The translations under genes were made by a program, and so were the position numbers. Positions 43,742-52,791 of a stretch of 64,000 nt of DNA are shown here, piece by piece. The notes beneath the pieces were generated by a model. It did no database searches and had not been told where the DNA came from. It worked only from the letters and a program-made list of their open reading frames with translations. The stretch covers positions 114,586 to 178,585 of the forward strand of contig JHXB01000007.1 of NCBI GenBank assembly GCA_000621905.1, read 5' to 3'. Source of the stretch: Lachnospiraceae bacterium NC2004 (GTDB lineage: Bacteria > Bacillota > Clostridia > Lachnospirales > Lachnospiraceae). Every line of letters begins with the position of its first letter. The first letter of the stretch is position 1.

Positions 43742-44509
43742 TTATTGTTGCTTCTCATAAATGAGTTGCAAGCCTTTAAGTGTAAGATTAGGATCGTAGG
43801 TCTCTATCGAATCAGTACCCTCAGAGATAATCTTACCGAGACCGCCGGTTGCAACAACCTTCATCTCATCAAGACCTGCGGCTTTCTTCATTTCCTTAAT
43901 AATGTACTCGGTCTCACCGATGTGCCCGTAGAAAAGACCAGCCTGCATAGATGGAACCGTCGACTTAGCAAGAATAGTGTCAGGTTTGACAATCTCTATC
44001 TCAGGAAGCTTAGCAGCCTCAACCCAAAGTGCATTTGCCGAAAGTCTTACACCAGGTGCCGTTACGCCATACATAAACGAGCCGTCCTCTGTAATAAGAT
44101 CGTAAGTCGTAGCTGTACCGTAATCAATAACAAGAACAGGGCCGCCGTAAAGCTCATAAGCTCCGACAGCATCTACAATACGGTCAGCTCCGAGCTCTCT
44201 AGGGTTGTCAGTCATAATCCTGATTCCGGTCTTGATGCCGGGACCAACCATAATTGGTTTGATGTTAATGTACTTCATAATAGCATTGGTCAAAGAGTGG
44301 TTGACATTAGGAACAACCGAAGCAATGATTGCCGCCTCGACCTCATTAACCTCAACACCCTTGCTGCTAAGAATATTAACAAAAAATGTTCCATACTCGT
44401 CTGAAGTTCTTGGAAGCTTAGTGGTCATTCTGAAATTACCGATGAGCTCCCTTCCGTCAAACAAACCTATTGTGATATTGGTATTACCTACGTCAAATGC
44501 TAATAACAT
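43742..44509 (-). CDS. coaX: Type III pantothenate kinase
   Basis: 255 residues. The ASKHA nucleotide motifs are [19 protein letters not shown] (phosphate 1), [19 protein letters not shown] (phosphate 2) and [37 protein letters not shown] is the family marker. It phosphorylates pantothenate in CoA synthesis and, unlike type I, is not inhibited by CoA. GAGGT precedes ATG 44509. It heads coaX-dusB-greA-lysS. Confidence 0.96.
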   Translation of the reverse strand: MLLAFDVGNTNITIGLFDGRELIGNFRMTTKLPRTSDEYGTFFVNILSSKGVEVNEVEAAIIASVVPNVNHSLTNAIMKYINIKPIMVGPGIKTGIRIMTDNPRELGADRIVDAVGAYELYGGPVLVIDYGTATTYDLITEDGSFMYGVTAPGVRLSANALWVEAAKLPEIEIVKPDTILAKSTVPSMQAGLFYGHIGETEYIIKEMKKAAGLDEMKVVATGGLGKIISEGTDSIETYDPNLTLKGLQLIYEKQQ

Positions 44510-44524
44510 GTCTTTTACCTCACT

Positions 44525-44602
44525 AAGTACCCAAAGGGGACAGTCCCCACTGGGTAGTTATCTGCTAAGTACTCAATGGGGTCCGTCCCCATTGGGTAGT
44601 TA
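44525..44602. repeat. Two tandem palindromic repeats of the dispersed family
   Basis: Copy a, 44525-44560 (AAGTACCCAAAGGGGACAG and its inverted arm), and copy b, 44567-44602 (AAGTACTCAATGGGGTCCG and its arm). These are divergent members of the family seen at 266-306, spaced 42 bp apart. Located between coaX and the small gene at 44604. Confidence 0.85.
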
Positions 44603-44603
44603 A

Positions 44604-44930
44604 TTATAATTCTCGCATTACAAATGCTTTATAATATGCTTCAAGCTGCTCCCAGAGTTCCTTGTTCTGATGCTCTAACTGGTGTGCCTTAAGACCACAC
44701 CCTATCTCATCATACAAGATATCATCTTCATATCTCTCCGGCCTTAAGATAAGCTCACCATCATCCGAGAACAATATCGTAAAAAGCCCGCCGACTTCCT
44801 TGGTAAACATCACAGCCAAAGCCTTAATCTCTTCTTTAATCTCCTCAGGAAGCCCGCCAAAGTCACTCTCATTAAAGAAATATTTTTGATTATATGCGCT
44901 CGACGCGCAAAGCACTATTCCATCTTCCAT
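44604..44930 (-). CDS. Conserved small protein, DUF6145-like, unknown function
   Basis: 108 residues, MEDGIVLCASSAYNQKYFFN, then FGGLPEEIKEEIKALAVMFT, VGGLFTILFSDDGELILRPE and a helical end QLEHQNKELWEQLEAYYKAF. No signal or membrane segment. The pattern recalls a small Lachnospiraceae family annotated DUF6145; this name is from memory and not checked. A GGGATTTTGAT-type weak site precedes the ATG. It lies between leuA and coaX on the same strand. Confidence 0.7.
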   Translation of the reverse strand: MEDGIVLCASSAYNQKYFFNESDFGGLPEEIKEEIKALAVMFTKEVGGLFTILFSDDGELILRPERYEDDILYDEIGCGLKAHQLEHQNKELWEQLEAYYKAFVMREL

Positions 44931-45000
44931 ATCAAAATCCCTTTCAATAACTCTGACTTATTATAATAAAACATCTTCCTTATTGCAATAAAAACATTAA

Positions 45001-45024
45001 AAAAGCCACAGGCTTCCCTGTGGC
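45001..45024 (-). terminator. Terminator of leuA
   Basis: Minus-strand GCCACAGG with CCTGTGGC, loop GAAG, followed by a T-run. Confidence 0.92.
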
Positions 45025-45041
45025 TCGCTAGACAAATGTTA

Positions 45042-46703
45042 CTACTTAACACCCATTCTGTTAACTGCGCTTATGAGTGCTCTAACTGAAGCATTGATGA
45101 TATCATCATCGATACCTGCGCCCCAGAATACATTTCCGTCCTCGTCTTCGATTCCGACATAGGCAGCAGCCTCTGCATCAGAACCACCTGTGAGTGCGTG
45201 CTCTTCGTAAGTCTTAATCTTATAAACCGCTCCGGTATGCTTTTTGATTGCATTACTTACAGCGTCAAGACGACCTTTACCATGTCCGGTATAAGTCTTA
45301 TCCACGCCGCCACGAACCAATGAAAGCTTGGTATCAATACCGTCTTCCTGAACGAAATGAACCTCAACAAGTCTGATATTCTCGCCGCGGTTGATATACT
45401 CCTTCATGAACAGATCATGTACTTCCTCAGGCTTAATCTCTCTGTGCTCTCTATCAGAAACTCCCTTGATGAAGTAACCAAAGTCCTCTTTCATCTTCTT
45501 AGGAAGGTTGTATCCGTAGTTGGTCTCTAAGATGTAACCAACGCCACCCTTACCTGACTGGCTGTTGATACGGATAACATCAGCCTCGTAAACACGACCG
45601 ATATCGGTAGGATCGATGGTAAGATAAGGAACTGTCCACTTCTCATCAGGATTCTCGCCGCGAAGTCTCATACCCTTGGCAATTGCATCCTGGTGGCTTC
45701 CTGAAAATGCTGCAAATACAAGCTGTCCAGCATAAGGAGCTCTCTCATATACGTGCATTCTTGTCACTCTCTCATAAACCTCTTTCATGCCAGGCATATC
45801 AGAGAAATCAAGCTCAGGATCAACTCCATGAGTGTAAAGATTAAGCGCCAATGTGATGATATCTACATTACCGGTACGCTCACCATTTCCAAACAATGTA
45901 CCCTCTACTCTGTCAGCACCTGCAAGACATGCAAGCTCAGTATCGGCAATTCCTGCACCTCTGTCATTATGAGGATGAATTGACAATACAACATTTTCTC
46001 TGTTGTGCATGTATTTGTCAAAGTACTCAATCTGACACGCATATACATGTGAAAGCGAATGAGATACGGTCACAGGAAGGTTGATAATACACTTGTTATC
46101 CGCTGTCGGCTCCCAAACATCGATAACAGCATTGACAACCTCAAGAGCGTAATCAGGCTCTGTACCTGTAAAACTCTCTGGTGAATATTCAAATGCAAAA
46201 TTGCCGTCCGTCTGATCTGCAAGCTCTTTTAATAACTTAGCACCATCGATAGCAATCTGTTTAATCTCTTCTTTAGACTTACCAAAAACCTGCTCTCTCT
46301 GTGCAACAGAAGTCGAATTATACACATGAACGATAGCTTTTGGTGCGCCCTTAACGGCCTCAAACGTCTTCTTGATAATATGCTCTCTTGCCTGTGTAAG
46401 AACCTGAATGGTTACATCATCAGGAATGAGATTCTGATCGATAAGTGCTCTTAAAAACTCATACTCTGTATCAGATGCAGCAGGGAAACCTACCTCAATC
46501 TCCTTAAAACCTACCTTAACAAGAAGCTTAAAGAACTCAATCTTCTCCTCTAAACTCATAGGGATAACCAAAGCCTGGTTACCGTCTCTAAGATCCACGC
46601 TACACCACTTTGGAGCCTTGTCGATATACTCCTTCTTCACCCAATCGTAACACTCGACAGGTGGCATGTAATACTGTCTCTTGTACTTACTAAAATCATA
46701 CAT
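45042..46703 (-). CDS. leuA: 2-isopropylmalate synthase (long LeuA2 type)
   Basis: 553 residues. The HMGL-like barrel has APKWCSVDLRDGNQALVIPM at the N-terminus, EVGFPAASDTEYEFLRALI, VLSIHPHNDRGAGIADTELA with the metal HxH, and LFGNGERTGNVDIITLALNL. The C-terminal LeuA regulatory (allosteric dimer) domain follows from about residue 430 (HFVQEDGIDTKLSLVRGGVD). It condenses acetyl-CoA with 2-ketoisovalerate, the first step of leucine synthesis. AAGGAGG precedes ATG 46703. The gene is preceded by a leucine-specifier T-box leader. Confidence 0.96.
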   Translation of the reverse strand: MYDFSKYKRQYYMPPVECYDWVKKEYIDKAPKWCSVDLRDGNQALVIPMSLEEKIEFFKLLVKVGFKEIEVGFPAASDTEYEFLRALIDQNLIPDDVTIQVLTQAREHIIKKTFEAVKGAPKAIVHVYNSTSVAQREQVFGKSKEEIKQIAIDGAKLLKELADQTDGNFAFEYSPESFTGTEPDYALEVVNAVIDVWEPTADNKCIINLPVTVSHSLSHVYACQIEYFDKYMHNRENVVLSIHPHNDRGAGIADTELACLAGADRVEGTLFGNGERTGNVDIITLALNLYTHGVDPELDFSDMPGMKEVYERVTRMHVYERAPYAGQLVFAAFSGSHQDAIAKGMRLRGENPDEKWTVPYLTIDPTDIGRVYEADVIRINSQSGKGGVGYILETNYGYNLPKKMKEDFGYFIKGVSDREHREIKPEEVHDLFMKEYINRGENIRLVEVHFVQEDGIDTKLSLVRGGVDKTYTGHGKGRLDAVSNAIKKHTGAVYKIKTYEEHALTGGSDAEAAAYVGIEDEDGNVFWGAGIDDDIINASVRALISAVNRMGVK

Positions 46704-46756
46704 AATAAAAACCTCCTTAAGCTAGTAATTATTGTATCTGTCTTAAGTAATGCGAT

Positions 46757-47029
46757 AAAAAAACACGTCTTCCAATAACTTGAAAGACGTGAAACTCACG
46801 CGGTACCACTTTCATTCATGTAAAAACATGCTCTCATAACAGATACGGATGCATAAACACCTTATATCCTCTTCCTATAACGGGAAAGCCCCGGCTTAAC
46901 CTACTAACATTTCAGCAAGCTGCTCTAGAAGCGAGTTCAGAATGCTTCGGTAATCGTCTCACACCAACCGACGACTCTCTTAATACCTTGACAATCTTAC
47001 TATTCCTCTGTCATCGCATTTAAAATATA
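46757..47029 (-). promoter_or_regulatory. T-box leader of leuA, leucine (CUC) specifier
   Basis: Promoter TTGACA (47064-47059), 17 bp, TACAAT (47041-47036); start near 47029. The leader holds AGAGAG and GGTTGGTG-type Stem I marks, a GAACTCG specifier loop in which CTC (46935-46933) would be the Leu codon, and the T-box AAAGTGGTACCGCG (46812-46799). The terminator pairs CACGTCTTTC with GGAAGACGTG (46791-46764), followed by seven Ts. Uncharged tRNA-Leu should favour the antiterminator and switch leuA on. The non-coding interval 46704-47091 is filled by this. Confidence 0.93.
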
Positions 47030-47091
47030 TAATGTATTGTAACCAAATATGTTAAAGTTGTCAAACACTTTTTAATGAAAATGCAAACATC

Positions 47092-49347
47092 TTATTTCTT
47101 CTTGTTGCCGCTGCCCTTCTTATCGTCGTTATGCTTCTTGTCTTTAGACTTAGAATCCTTCGACTTTTTGTTAGAATCGGACTTCTTAGCAGTCTCTTTC
47201 TTAACTTCAGGTTCTGCATTATCTTCCTTAACAGGCTCTTCCTTTACGGTTTCGACAACATTGTCTAAAGCTGTGTCTTCACTAACAGGCTTTAATCCTG
47301 ATAAATCAGCCTTAACCTCTTCCTTAAAATCACTGATACTCTTAAGCTTGTCCTCCACCTTAGGCTTAGCGTCGTCCTTGGACTTGGAATCCTTCTTGGA
47401 AGACTTATGATCATCTGACTTCTTATCCTTTTTCTTCTTGTCAGAAGGCTTCTTCTTAGTATCCTTAGCTTCCTTGGCCTTCTTCTCTTCCTCGGTAAGC
47501 TCAGTAATCTTCTTAACCTTGTTCTCAGCATCATCAGCCCACTTAAACAGAGCTTTATGTGCCTGACCAAGTTCAACCACAGGAGTAAGATACATATTCT
47601 CGTAGTACTGCATCAAAGCCTTGTCGGCTTCCTCCTCTGAATGTCTTATAGCGTGAGCAGCCTCGTGAAGGTCGAAATTGTCACTGTTATCAATCTTCTG
47701 TAACATTTGCAAAGTAACATTAGATGCGTGAGATGCCATACGCTCGAAGCAGTTGACAAGCTCCATAAGAGAAATACCCGCCTGCGTTGAGCAGTCACCT
47801 GTCTGAAGTCTTGCGGTATGATGCTCTCTTAAAAGAACCGACATACCCTTAACAGTTACTACCAAAGGCTCAACCTTAACAGCCGCTGCCTTGTCATCAT
47901 ATCTGAACGCCTGAATAGCCTCGTCTAACGCCTGCTGAACGGCGTTAATCATGTACTGAAGCTCGGCAAGACCGGTACGAGAAAACCTGATTCCCTGGTC
48001 TTTATTGTATGTAACAACATCTGCAATCTTAATACAGTAATCACCCATTCGCTCAAGGTCGGATACCGAATTAAGCATCTCTGACGCATGTTTACGCTGA
48101 TTAGAGGTAAGACCTCTTGAGGTAACTCTTACGAGGTAGTCTGAAAGGACTGTCTCAGACTTGTCGAGGAAGTTCTCATTTTCTTCCATCGCCTCATATA
48201 TCGCATCGTCCCACTCCTCCGTCAGAAGCCTGATTGCGTATCTGTAGTTCTCATTAACAGTGTCATACATTGAATTGATTACCTTGTCAGCCTGGTCAAG
48301 AGCGATAGCAGGTCTGTCAAGGAAAATGTCATCAAGAAGCGCAAACTCCTTGTCCATCTTGCTGTCTGTATCTCCCTTGATAATCTTACCTGTAAGATCT
48401 GCAATAGGGCCGACAAATGGAAGCAAGATAAGGGAAGTAATAACATTAAACAATGTATGTACATCCGCGATATTACCCATGCCCATCTTGTGATCCCAGA
48501 AAGGAATTCCGACGAGTGAATTGAGTGCGTACATAACACTCATTATGACAACCGCACCTATAACATTGAAAAGCACGTGTGACGCTGCAAGTCGCTGTGC
48601 CTTCTTGCCGGTTCCCAAACTTCCAAGCACTACTGTAATACATTTACCGATGTTCTGTCCTACGATAATAGGTAAACATGATGCAAATGTAAGCGATCCG
48701 GTTGAAAGCGCAAGTGCCTGCAAGATACCGACAGAAGCAGATGAACTCTGTAACGCCATAGTAACAAGGGCACCAACCATTACACCGAGCAAAGGATTGG
48801 TAAATCTTGTGAACAATCCTCTGAAAGCCTCTGACTCGCTAAGTGGAGAAAGCGCATCCTCCATAATGTTCATACCTATAAAGAGGATACCAAATCCCAT
48901 AAGAATATATGTAATGTCTTTTAACTTCTTGTTCTTGCTGATAAGCTGAATAAGAGCACAAATACAGACGAGTACCGGAGCAATGGTTGATGGCTTTAAA
49001 AGCTGCATCATCATGCTACTTCCCGCGCTCTCATTAAGTCTAAGAATCTGACCGGTTACTGTACTACCTATATTAGCTCCGAACACTACAGGTATAGCCT
49101 GTACAAGCTTCATAATTCCTGCATTAACAAAACCTAATGCCATAATTGTGGTTGCTGCAGAACTCTGAATAACCGCAGTTACCAATATACCGACTGAAAA
49201 ACCCCTAACTCTGTTACTTGTAAGCTTCTCTAACAACTTCTCAAGCTTGGCACCCGCTACCTTCTCCAAGTACTGACCCATAAGGCTCATACCAAAAAGA
49301 AACAAACCAACTCCGCCAAGTGCTGAAATCACATTAAATATTGTCAT
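47092..49347 (-). CDS. Na+/phosphate cotransporter family protein with PhoU-like domain
   Basis: 751 residues. The N-terminal half is membrane embedded with two Na_Pi_cotrans repeats (FLFGMSLMGQYLEKVAGAKL, SSAATTIMALGFVNAGIMKL, VFGANIGSTVTGQILRL, and later LQSSSASVGILQALALS and VGQNIGKCITVVLG). The middle (about 340-560) is PhoU-like helical (DKSETVLSDYLVRVTSRGL, LERMGDYCIKIADVVTYNKD). The C-terminal 150 residues are a very charged Lys/Asp/Ser/Glu tail rich in KKK and SKDSK. It exchanges phosphate with sodium, and the PhoU part may sense phosphate. AGGAGG precedes ATG 49347. The polar tail may bind RNA or membrane lipids. Confidence 0.9.
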   Translation of the reverse strand: MTIFNVISALGGVGLFLFGMSLMGQYLEKVAGAKLEKLLEKLTSNRVRGFSVGILVTAVIQSSAATTIMALGFVNAGIMKLVQAIPVVFGANIGSTVTGQILRLNESAGSSMMMQLLKPSTIAPVLVCICALIQLISKNKKLKDITYILMGFGILFIGMNIMEDALSPLSESEAFRGLFTRFTNPLLGVMVGALVTMALQSSSASVGILQALALSTGSLTFASCLPIIVGQNIGKCITVVLGSLGTGKKAQRLAASHVLFNVIGAVVIMSVMYALNSLVGIPFWDHKMGMGNIADVHTLFNVITSLILLPFVGPIADLTGKIIKGDTDSKMDKEFALLDDIFLDRPAIALDQADKVINSMYDTVNENYRYAIRLLTEEWDDAIYEAMEENENFLDKSETVLSDYLVRVTSRGLTSNQRKHASEMLNSVSDLERMGDYCIKIADVVTYNKDQGIRFSRTGLAELQYMINAVQQALDEAIQAFRYDDKAAAVKVEPLVVTVKGMSVLLREHHTARLQTGDCSTQAGISLMELVNCFERMASHASNVTLQMLQKIDNSDNFDLHEAAHAIRHSEEEADKALMQYYENMYLTPVVELGQAHKALFKWADDAENKVKKITELTEEEKKAKEAKDTKKKPSDKKKKDKKSDDHKSSKKDSKSKDDAKPKVEDKLKSISDFKEEVKADLSGLKPVSEDTALDNVVETVKEEPVKEDNAEPEVKKETAKKSDSNKKSKDSKSKDKKHNDDKKGSGNKKK

Positions 49348-49463
49348 GTCTGACCTCCTAGTCTTGGTGATACGGACTACTTCTCGTATCTATGTACTAA
49401 AACAATCATTTGCTACACAAGACAATATTAAACTAAATAGATAAGATTTGCAACAAATAAATT

Positions 49464-49502
49464 AAAGGGTCTGTCCCCATGGTTTTGGTAGACAGACCCT
49501 TT
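49464..49502 (-). terminator. Terminator built from a half-copy of the dispersed repeat
   Basis: Stem AAAGGGTCTGTC (49464-49475) with GACAGACCCTTT (49491-49502), loop with CCCATGG. The GGGTCTGTCCCC core belongs to the dispersed repeat family. It lies 12 bp past the stop of the 1038-residue gene. Confidence 0.8.
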
Positions 49503-49513
49503 GATTTTACATA

Positions 49514-52500
49514 TTACATTCCAGGCAAATGCTGTTTGTCATTCTGAGCTGCATCAATCTCATTTTCAACATTTGCAACAGGAACAGCCTTTTTCGGTGA
49601 AAGCTTGAGTGCTGTGCTCTTAAGCACATTCTCTATGAAACTCTTCTTAAACTTTGGAGAAGATAAAGCTTCGTATATCTTCTCTCGCTTATCCTCTGCA
49701 AGTTTAGCTTTTTCTTCTTCATTATTCGAAAAGATCAGCTCATCTTCTCGGCTTTCAAACGACTTTTTAACCTTATCAAGTACTTCTCGCACATGTTCTG
49801 CGCCCTCGTTTCGAAGCTGATCCATAATATCTTTTGAATTCTCGGACGCTGCCAAAATGCGGAGCACTTTTTCACCCTGTGAGCTTATCAGATACTCTCG
49901 AAGGAGCATGGTTGCAGTATTAAAAGGTCCCGTTGAATTCCATGCACAATAATCCGCTGCATTATTATAATACTCTTCCTTACCTTCTTTTTGCAGTCCC
50001 TTTCCCATCAATTCGTTATGCTGGCGTTGCATCTCAATACGCATTTCAATTGCTTCATCATCTATAGCCTCCCACTGATCGATAACTCGATTAGGATTAC
50101 TTTTTATTACACACTTAAAGAGCGCATCATTTGAGAGCCTCTTTATCTCTTCTTCAAAATCCGCAATATTAGTTCTGTCTTTCAGATCTTGTAAATCCTC
50201 AACAGTAACGCCCTCGGCATATACCTTATCCATGGCTCTCTTAATCGTAACCATCTCAGCTATATCTTTTACAGAAGGTTTATCCATTAAAGCCATATAA
50301 TACGCTTCACTGCGGTAAGTCTCATAATTGTCAACAAACAGAGGATACTTCTTCCTTATCACTTCTCTTATCTCCATCTGCACTGTCGCGATATCCTCAA
50401 TCTCCTTGATATCCTCCGAAAAATCTTTAGCCTCACCGTTAATCAGCTGCTTGGTCTTTAATGTATCAACAACCTTCTCGGCATCTTTAAGCGACATATA
50501 ACTGTAGGCTACACCCTTATCGTCAGTAAACTCTGCCATCTTAACTCTTAATCGGTCAAATGCTTCAATCATAACAGGAATATCTTTAATTGCTTTCTCA
50601 GCCTCAGCCTGTCTTACTGTACGCTTACTGCCGTAGTTACCTGACCAAATGCTGTCGTGTTCTTTCTGATATAACTTACACTCCTTATTTAGGTCTTCAA
50701 GAGCCTTTCTAATCTCGGCAGGTCTGGTATTCTTATCCTGAATTGTCTCGATTGCATTTTGCAAAGTCTGCGTCATTCGACGATATGTAGATGAACCCTG
50801 CATCTCGTCAACGTTTTCAAAATTGGTAGTACCGCCGTCCTTGCCAGGCTTCTGGGTAGAGATAAGCTTATTCTTCATTTCAATAAGCTTGTTAAGAATT
50901 CTTGTTTGCTCTATCTCAAGAAGACCTACGCATTCTCTAAATTTCTCCGCCTGCTCTGCAGTAATGTCTTTGCTCATATCTACTGTCTGATCAGGGACAG
51001 GCTCTTTTAAAATGTCTAAATTATTTCTCTTTAATGCAGACAACATAGCATTAACCGTCTTAACTCTATCGTCTTCTAGCCTAGAACGCTTATGTCCTTT
51101 TTCGTTCATCTGCAATCTCTTGTACTCCAAATACTTCTCAGCATTTTTCATCACTCGAAGCTTCTGGACCTCAAATTCCGGTCCTTTACGCTCCATCTTA
51201 GAAATCTTCTCAACACTTCCAATCAATTTCTTAAACTCGTCAGAGGACCTGACGCTCTTAGGATCTACCGATTTGAGGTTCTCATGCAAAAACTCATAAG
51301 ATACAGTATTATCAATTGTCCAGGACTCTTTATAAGTCAGCTGACGTCCCATATTCTCATCAATTCTATTCTTTAAAGATGTAAATGCAGTCTCTCCTAT
51401 TCTCTCACTATTTACATTAACAGCGAATAGGAAACAACTGTCCTTATCTTGGGTCTCTTTAGGTAACTTGCCTAAATTCTCAAGTGCAATATGAAGTTCA
51501 AAATACGCGTTAGACACTAATCTGGTTGCCTTTGGAGGATTCATCACCTTGTCCCACGCTTCCTTCATTTGATTATAAACAATAGTATTGGTATTATCTA
51601 ACGCTTTTCCTTCAGCAGCCTTCTTAATCCTCATCATAGTTACATAATAGTCAGTCAAAACAATTACATCCTCAATCGGAAAACCTTTCTTTAGAAGGGC
51701 AATTGAAATCTGAGCCTCCTCAAGCGTATGAATTGGACCTCGATCTCCATCAGTAAACTCATCTAGATTATTCTGAAGAACCTTATCGTCCTTATTAATC
51801 TCATTATACTTCTCCTGGGTCATGCCAAGTACTTTTTCAATATCTACAATATAATCCTCATAAGCGCGAATCAAATCTTCTCTTGCCTCTAAACTGTAGT
51901 CTGAAGCCTTATCCAAACACTTGGCAATTCTGTTGGCACCGACCATAATGTCCACCAATCCTGTGCCTTTCAACCCCTCAACATATCCTTTCCAATCAGC
52001 CTGTCGCTCTTCCATATATGTAGGAATATACTCGCCCTCTTGATTCTGCATGATCACACAAAAAGGTTTTGACATAGCTAAATAAGCGCTAGTCATCCCT
52101 TCCATAAACATATATGCAGACGATTGACTGAATCTCTTTCTAAATCTGCCGGCACACAAATCATTAAACAGATCTTTAAACGCATTAAGAAACTTGACTT
52201 GTTCAGGATCTTTCTGTTCTTTTATAAGCTTCTCAAAAACACCGGACAGTTTCTTAGCAGTGCCGATAAAATCCTTAAGCGGTTCTTCGAATTCTTCAAA
52301 CTCGTCAAACACTTGCAGAGCATGACTTTCAAATACTTTGGTATAAAGTGCCGGTTTAACAGTACTCTCTGTACCCATCACTTCATAGTACGCCAACTTA
52401 TTTCCAAGCTTTTTACGAGGGTCAAAATACTTTCTTCCGTACCCCTCATATACAGCTTCGTCATTCCCTTGAGAAAAACTCCTGAAATAATCAAACATTT

Positions 52501-52630
52501 TAAGGTATTCGCGCTTCTCATCAACACTTAACTTATCTCCCAAAAAGTCGTAAGCTATAATCTTTCCCACTGTTGAGATCATCTCAATCTCATATCTTGA
52601 ATATGTGGCTGTAAGTTTCTTGCTTGGCAT
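49514..52630 (-). CDS. Very large cytoplasmic helical protein, unknown function
   Basis: 1038 residues with no signal peptide or membrane helix. Composition is strongly charged and helical (EEEIKRLSNDALFKCVIKSN, MRIEMQRQHNELMGKGLQKE, KLAEDKREKIYEALSSPKF). I see no domain I can name, no Walker motif and no regular repeat. GAGGGG precedes ATG 52630. It is monocistronic, flanked by terminators and dispersed repeats. The C-terminus (DAAQNDKQHLPGM) is encoded in part by a TGTCATTCTGAG string like the intergenic element at 37949. A gene of this size that matches nothing known suggests an effector-like or structural protein. Confidence 0.8.
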   Translation of the reverse strand: MPSKKLTATYSRYEIEMISTVGKIIAYDFLGDKLSVDEKREYLKMFDYFRSFSQGNDEAVYEGYGRKYFDPRKKLGNKLAYYEVMGTESTVKPALYTKVFESHALQVFDEFEEFEEPLKDFIGTAKKLSGVFEKLIKEQKDPEQVKFLNAFKDLFNDLCAGRFRKRFSQSSAYMFMEGMTSAYLAMSKPFCVIMQNQEGEYIPTYMEERQADWKGYVEGLKGTGLVDIMVGANRIAKCLDKASDYSLEAREDLIRAYEDYIVDIEKVLGMTQEKYNEINKDDKVLQNNLDEFTDGDRGPIHTLEEAQISIALLKKGFPIEDVIVLTDYYVTMMRIKKAAEGKALDNTNTIVYNQMKEAWDKVMNPPKATRLVSNAYFELHIALENLGKLPKETQDKDSCFLFAVNVNSERIGETAFTSLKNRIDENMGRQLTYKESWTIDNTVSYEFLHENLKSVDPKSVRSSDEFKKLIGSVEKISKMERKGPEFEVQKLRVMKNAEKYLEYKRLQMNEKGHKRSRLEDDRVKTVNAMLSALKRNNLDILKEPVPDQTVDMSKDITAEQAEKFRECVGLLEIEQTRILNKLIEMKNKLISTQKPGKDGGTTNFENVDEMQGSSTYRRMTQTLQNAIETIQDKNTRPAEIRKALEDLNKECKLYQKEHDSIWSGNYGSKRTVRQAEAEKAIKDIPVMIEAFDRLRVKMAEFTDDKGVAYSYMSLKDAEKVVDTLKTKQLINGEAKDFSEDIKEIEDIATVQMEIREVIRKKYPLFVDNYETYRSEAYYMALMDKPSVKDIAEMVTIKRAMDKVYAEGVTVEDLQDLKDRTNIADFEEEIKRLSNDALFKCVIKSNPNRVIDQWEAIDDEAIEMRIEMQRQHNELMGKGLQKEGKEEYYNNAADYCAWNSTGPFNTATMLLREYLISSQGEKVLRILAASENSKDIMDQLRNEGAEHVREVLDKVKKSFESREDELIFSNNEEEKAKLAEDKREKIYEALSSPKFKKSFIENVLKSTALKLSPKKAVPVANVENEIDAAQNDKQHLPGM

Positions 52631-52746
52631 AAAAACCCCTCGCTTTCTATGATATCGCTATTTTACGTTTGTAAACATCGGCAAATGTATTCTATCTCTT
52701 ATAATAATACACTTTCATTAATAACAAAAGAGCAACATAAAAAAAT

Positions 52747-52787
52747 GCTAACTTACCAGTGGGGACAGACCCCACTGGTAAGTTAGC
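52747..52787. repeat. Palindromic dispersed repeat, copy 5
   Basis: A perfect 41-bp member: arm GCTAACTTACCAGTGGGG, centre ACAGA, arm CCCCACTGGTAAGTTAGC. It ends 5 bp before the transglutaminase stop and may act as its terminator. Confidence 0.92.
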
Positions 52788-52791
52788 AATA

